A DNA stretch of 42,731 nt from Vicinamibacteraceae bacterium (GTDB taxonomy: Bacteria; Acidobacteriota; Thermoanaerobaculia; Multivoradales; Multivoraceae). A model generated the notes under the pieces. The model was not told the origin of the DNA. It saw nothing but the letters and a program-made list of their open reading frames with translations, and searched no databases. Of the stretch, positions 42,565-42,731 are shown piece by piece. Both the position numbers and the translations under genes were made by a program. The DNA lies in the NCBI GenBank assembly GCA_012270995.1, contig JAAXHG010000092.1:1-42731 (forward strand). The letters run 5' to 3'. The stretch's first letter is position 1, and each line of letters opens with the position of its first letter.

Positions 42565-42717
42565 GTGCGCCGGCCTTCTGGCCGGCTGCCGCCGTAGGCG
42601 GCCAGTTCTCGCGCCGGCCGGAGGCCGGCTCCCTTGGTACTGGCGTTGCGCTTGGCGATCGTATCGCGCAGGCCGCTTCGCGGCCGCGCCCGGATGCCGG
42701 CCAGAAGGCCGGCGCAC
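42565..42717. repeat. 153-bp element bounded by 22-bp perfect inverted repeats
   Basis: The ends (42565-42586 and 42696-42717) are perfect reverse complements over 22 bases, reading inward from GTGCGCCGGCC. The interior holds further palindromes (GCCGCC GTA GGCGGC; GGCCGC TTC GCGGCC). There is no ORF. It lies 12 bases after the phosphoesterase stop. A related right end occurs at 10731-10757. This is the look of a MITE- or REP-doublet-like non-autonomous element; as RNA it would fold into a long hairpin and could also terminate transcription. Confidence 0.75.
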
Positions 42718-42731
42718 CTGTACCTTTCCGG

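Noticed and set aside
1..42731. CRISPR array, rRNA or tRNA genes
   Set aside because: No regularly spaced direct repeats and no recognisable rRNA or tRNA sequence were seen on either strand.

Overview
The window is about 42.7 kb of GC-rich DNA from a Gram-negative bacterium. It encodes two large TonB-dependent outer-membrane receptors of the type that begins with a carboxypeptidase-regulatory-like domain, many lipoproteins and Sec/Tat-exported enzymes, three phytanoyl-CoA-dioxygenase-like (PhyH) enzymes, three DUF3604 proteins, four type I sulfatase loci with a formylglycine-generating enzyme, and several PQQ-type beta-propellers. This mix suggests an uncultured, probably marine or host-associated Acidobacteriota-like lineage. 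That is an inference from gene content, as no rRNA or other marker gene is present.

Layout. 1-3000: the end of a gene running off the left edge (possibly a type I restriction R subunit), a VapBC-like toxin-antitoxin pair, a badly broken alpha-carbonic anhydrase, and a DUF4143 AAA ATPase behind two palindromic operator-like sites. 3050-13100: a PhyH gene, TonB receptor 1, a divergent secreted FAH-family enzyme, and a leftward four-gene operon (cyclase-family lipoprotein, acyl-CoA dehydrogenase, PQQ-like propeller, PhyH). 13200-18000: MazEF, a metallo-beta-lactamase-fold pseudogene, a PQQ-propeller pseudogene and DUF3604 protein 1. 17970-25250: a sulfatase island with three near-complete but inactivated sulfatases, one heavily deleted duplicate, a PhyH gene and an intact formylglycine-generating enzyme. 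25280-29260: TonB receptor 2 and an exported protein of unknown function. 29550-37910: a tight rightward operon of five exported proteins (DUF3604, sugar isomerase/epimerase-like, PQQ dehydrogenase, D-2-hydroxyacid dehydrogenase, DUF3604 lipoprotein). 37990-42731: intradiol dioxygenase, a HicB-like gene with a shifted C-terminus, a non-coding repeat-bearing stretch, an IS256-family insertion sequence, a metallophosphoesterase and a terminal inverted-repeat element.

Working together: the receptors probably import organic ligands, while the exported enzymes act on sulfated, aromatic or sugar-derived compounds in the periplasm. The clearest oddity is selective decay. All four sulfatase loci, a carbonic anhydrase, an MBL-fold hydrolase and one PQQ propeller carry stops, frameshifts or deletions (about 8 kb), while roughly 30 kb of neighbouring genes, including two 2.7 kb receptor genes and the sulfatase-maturation enzyme, read through cleanly. 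A second theme is short structured DNA: operator palindromes before the toxin-antitoxin and ATPase genes, a 56-nt two-copy element able to form mutually exclusive hairpins, and a GC-rich inverted-repeat element. No convincing new defence system is visible. The candidates for undescribed biology are the all-exported operon, the structured repeats and the DUF4143 operator pair.
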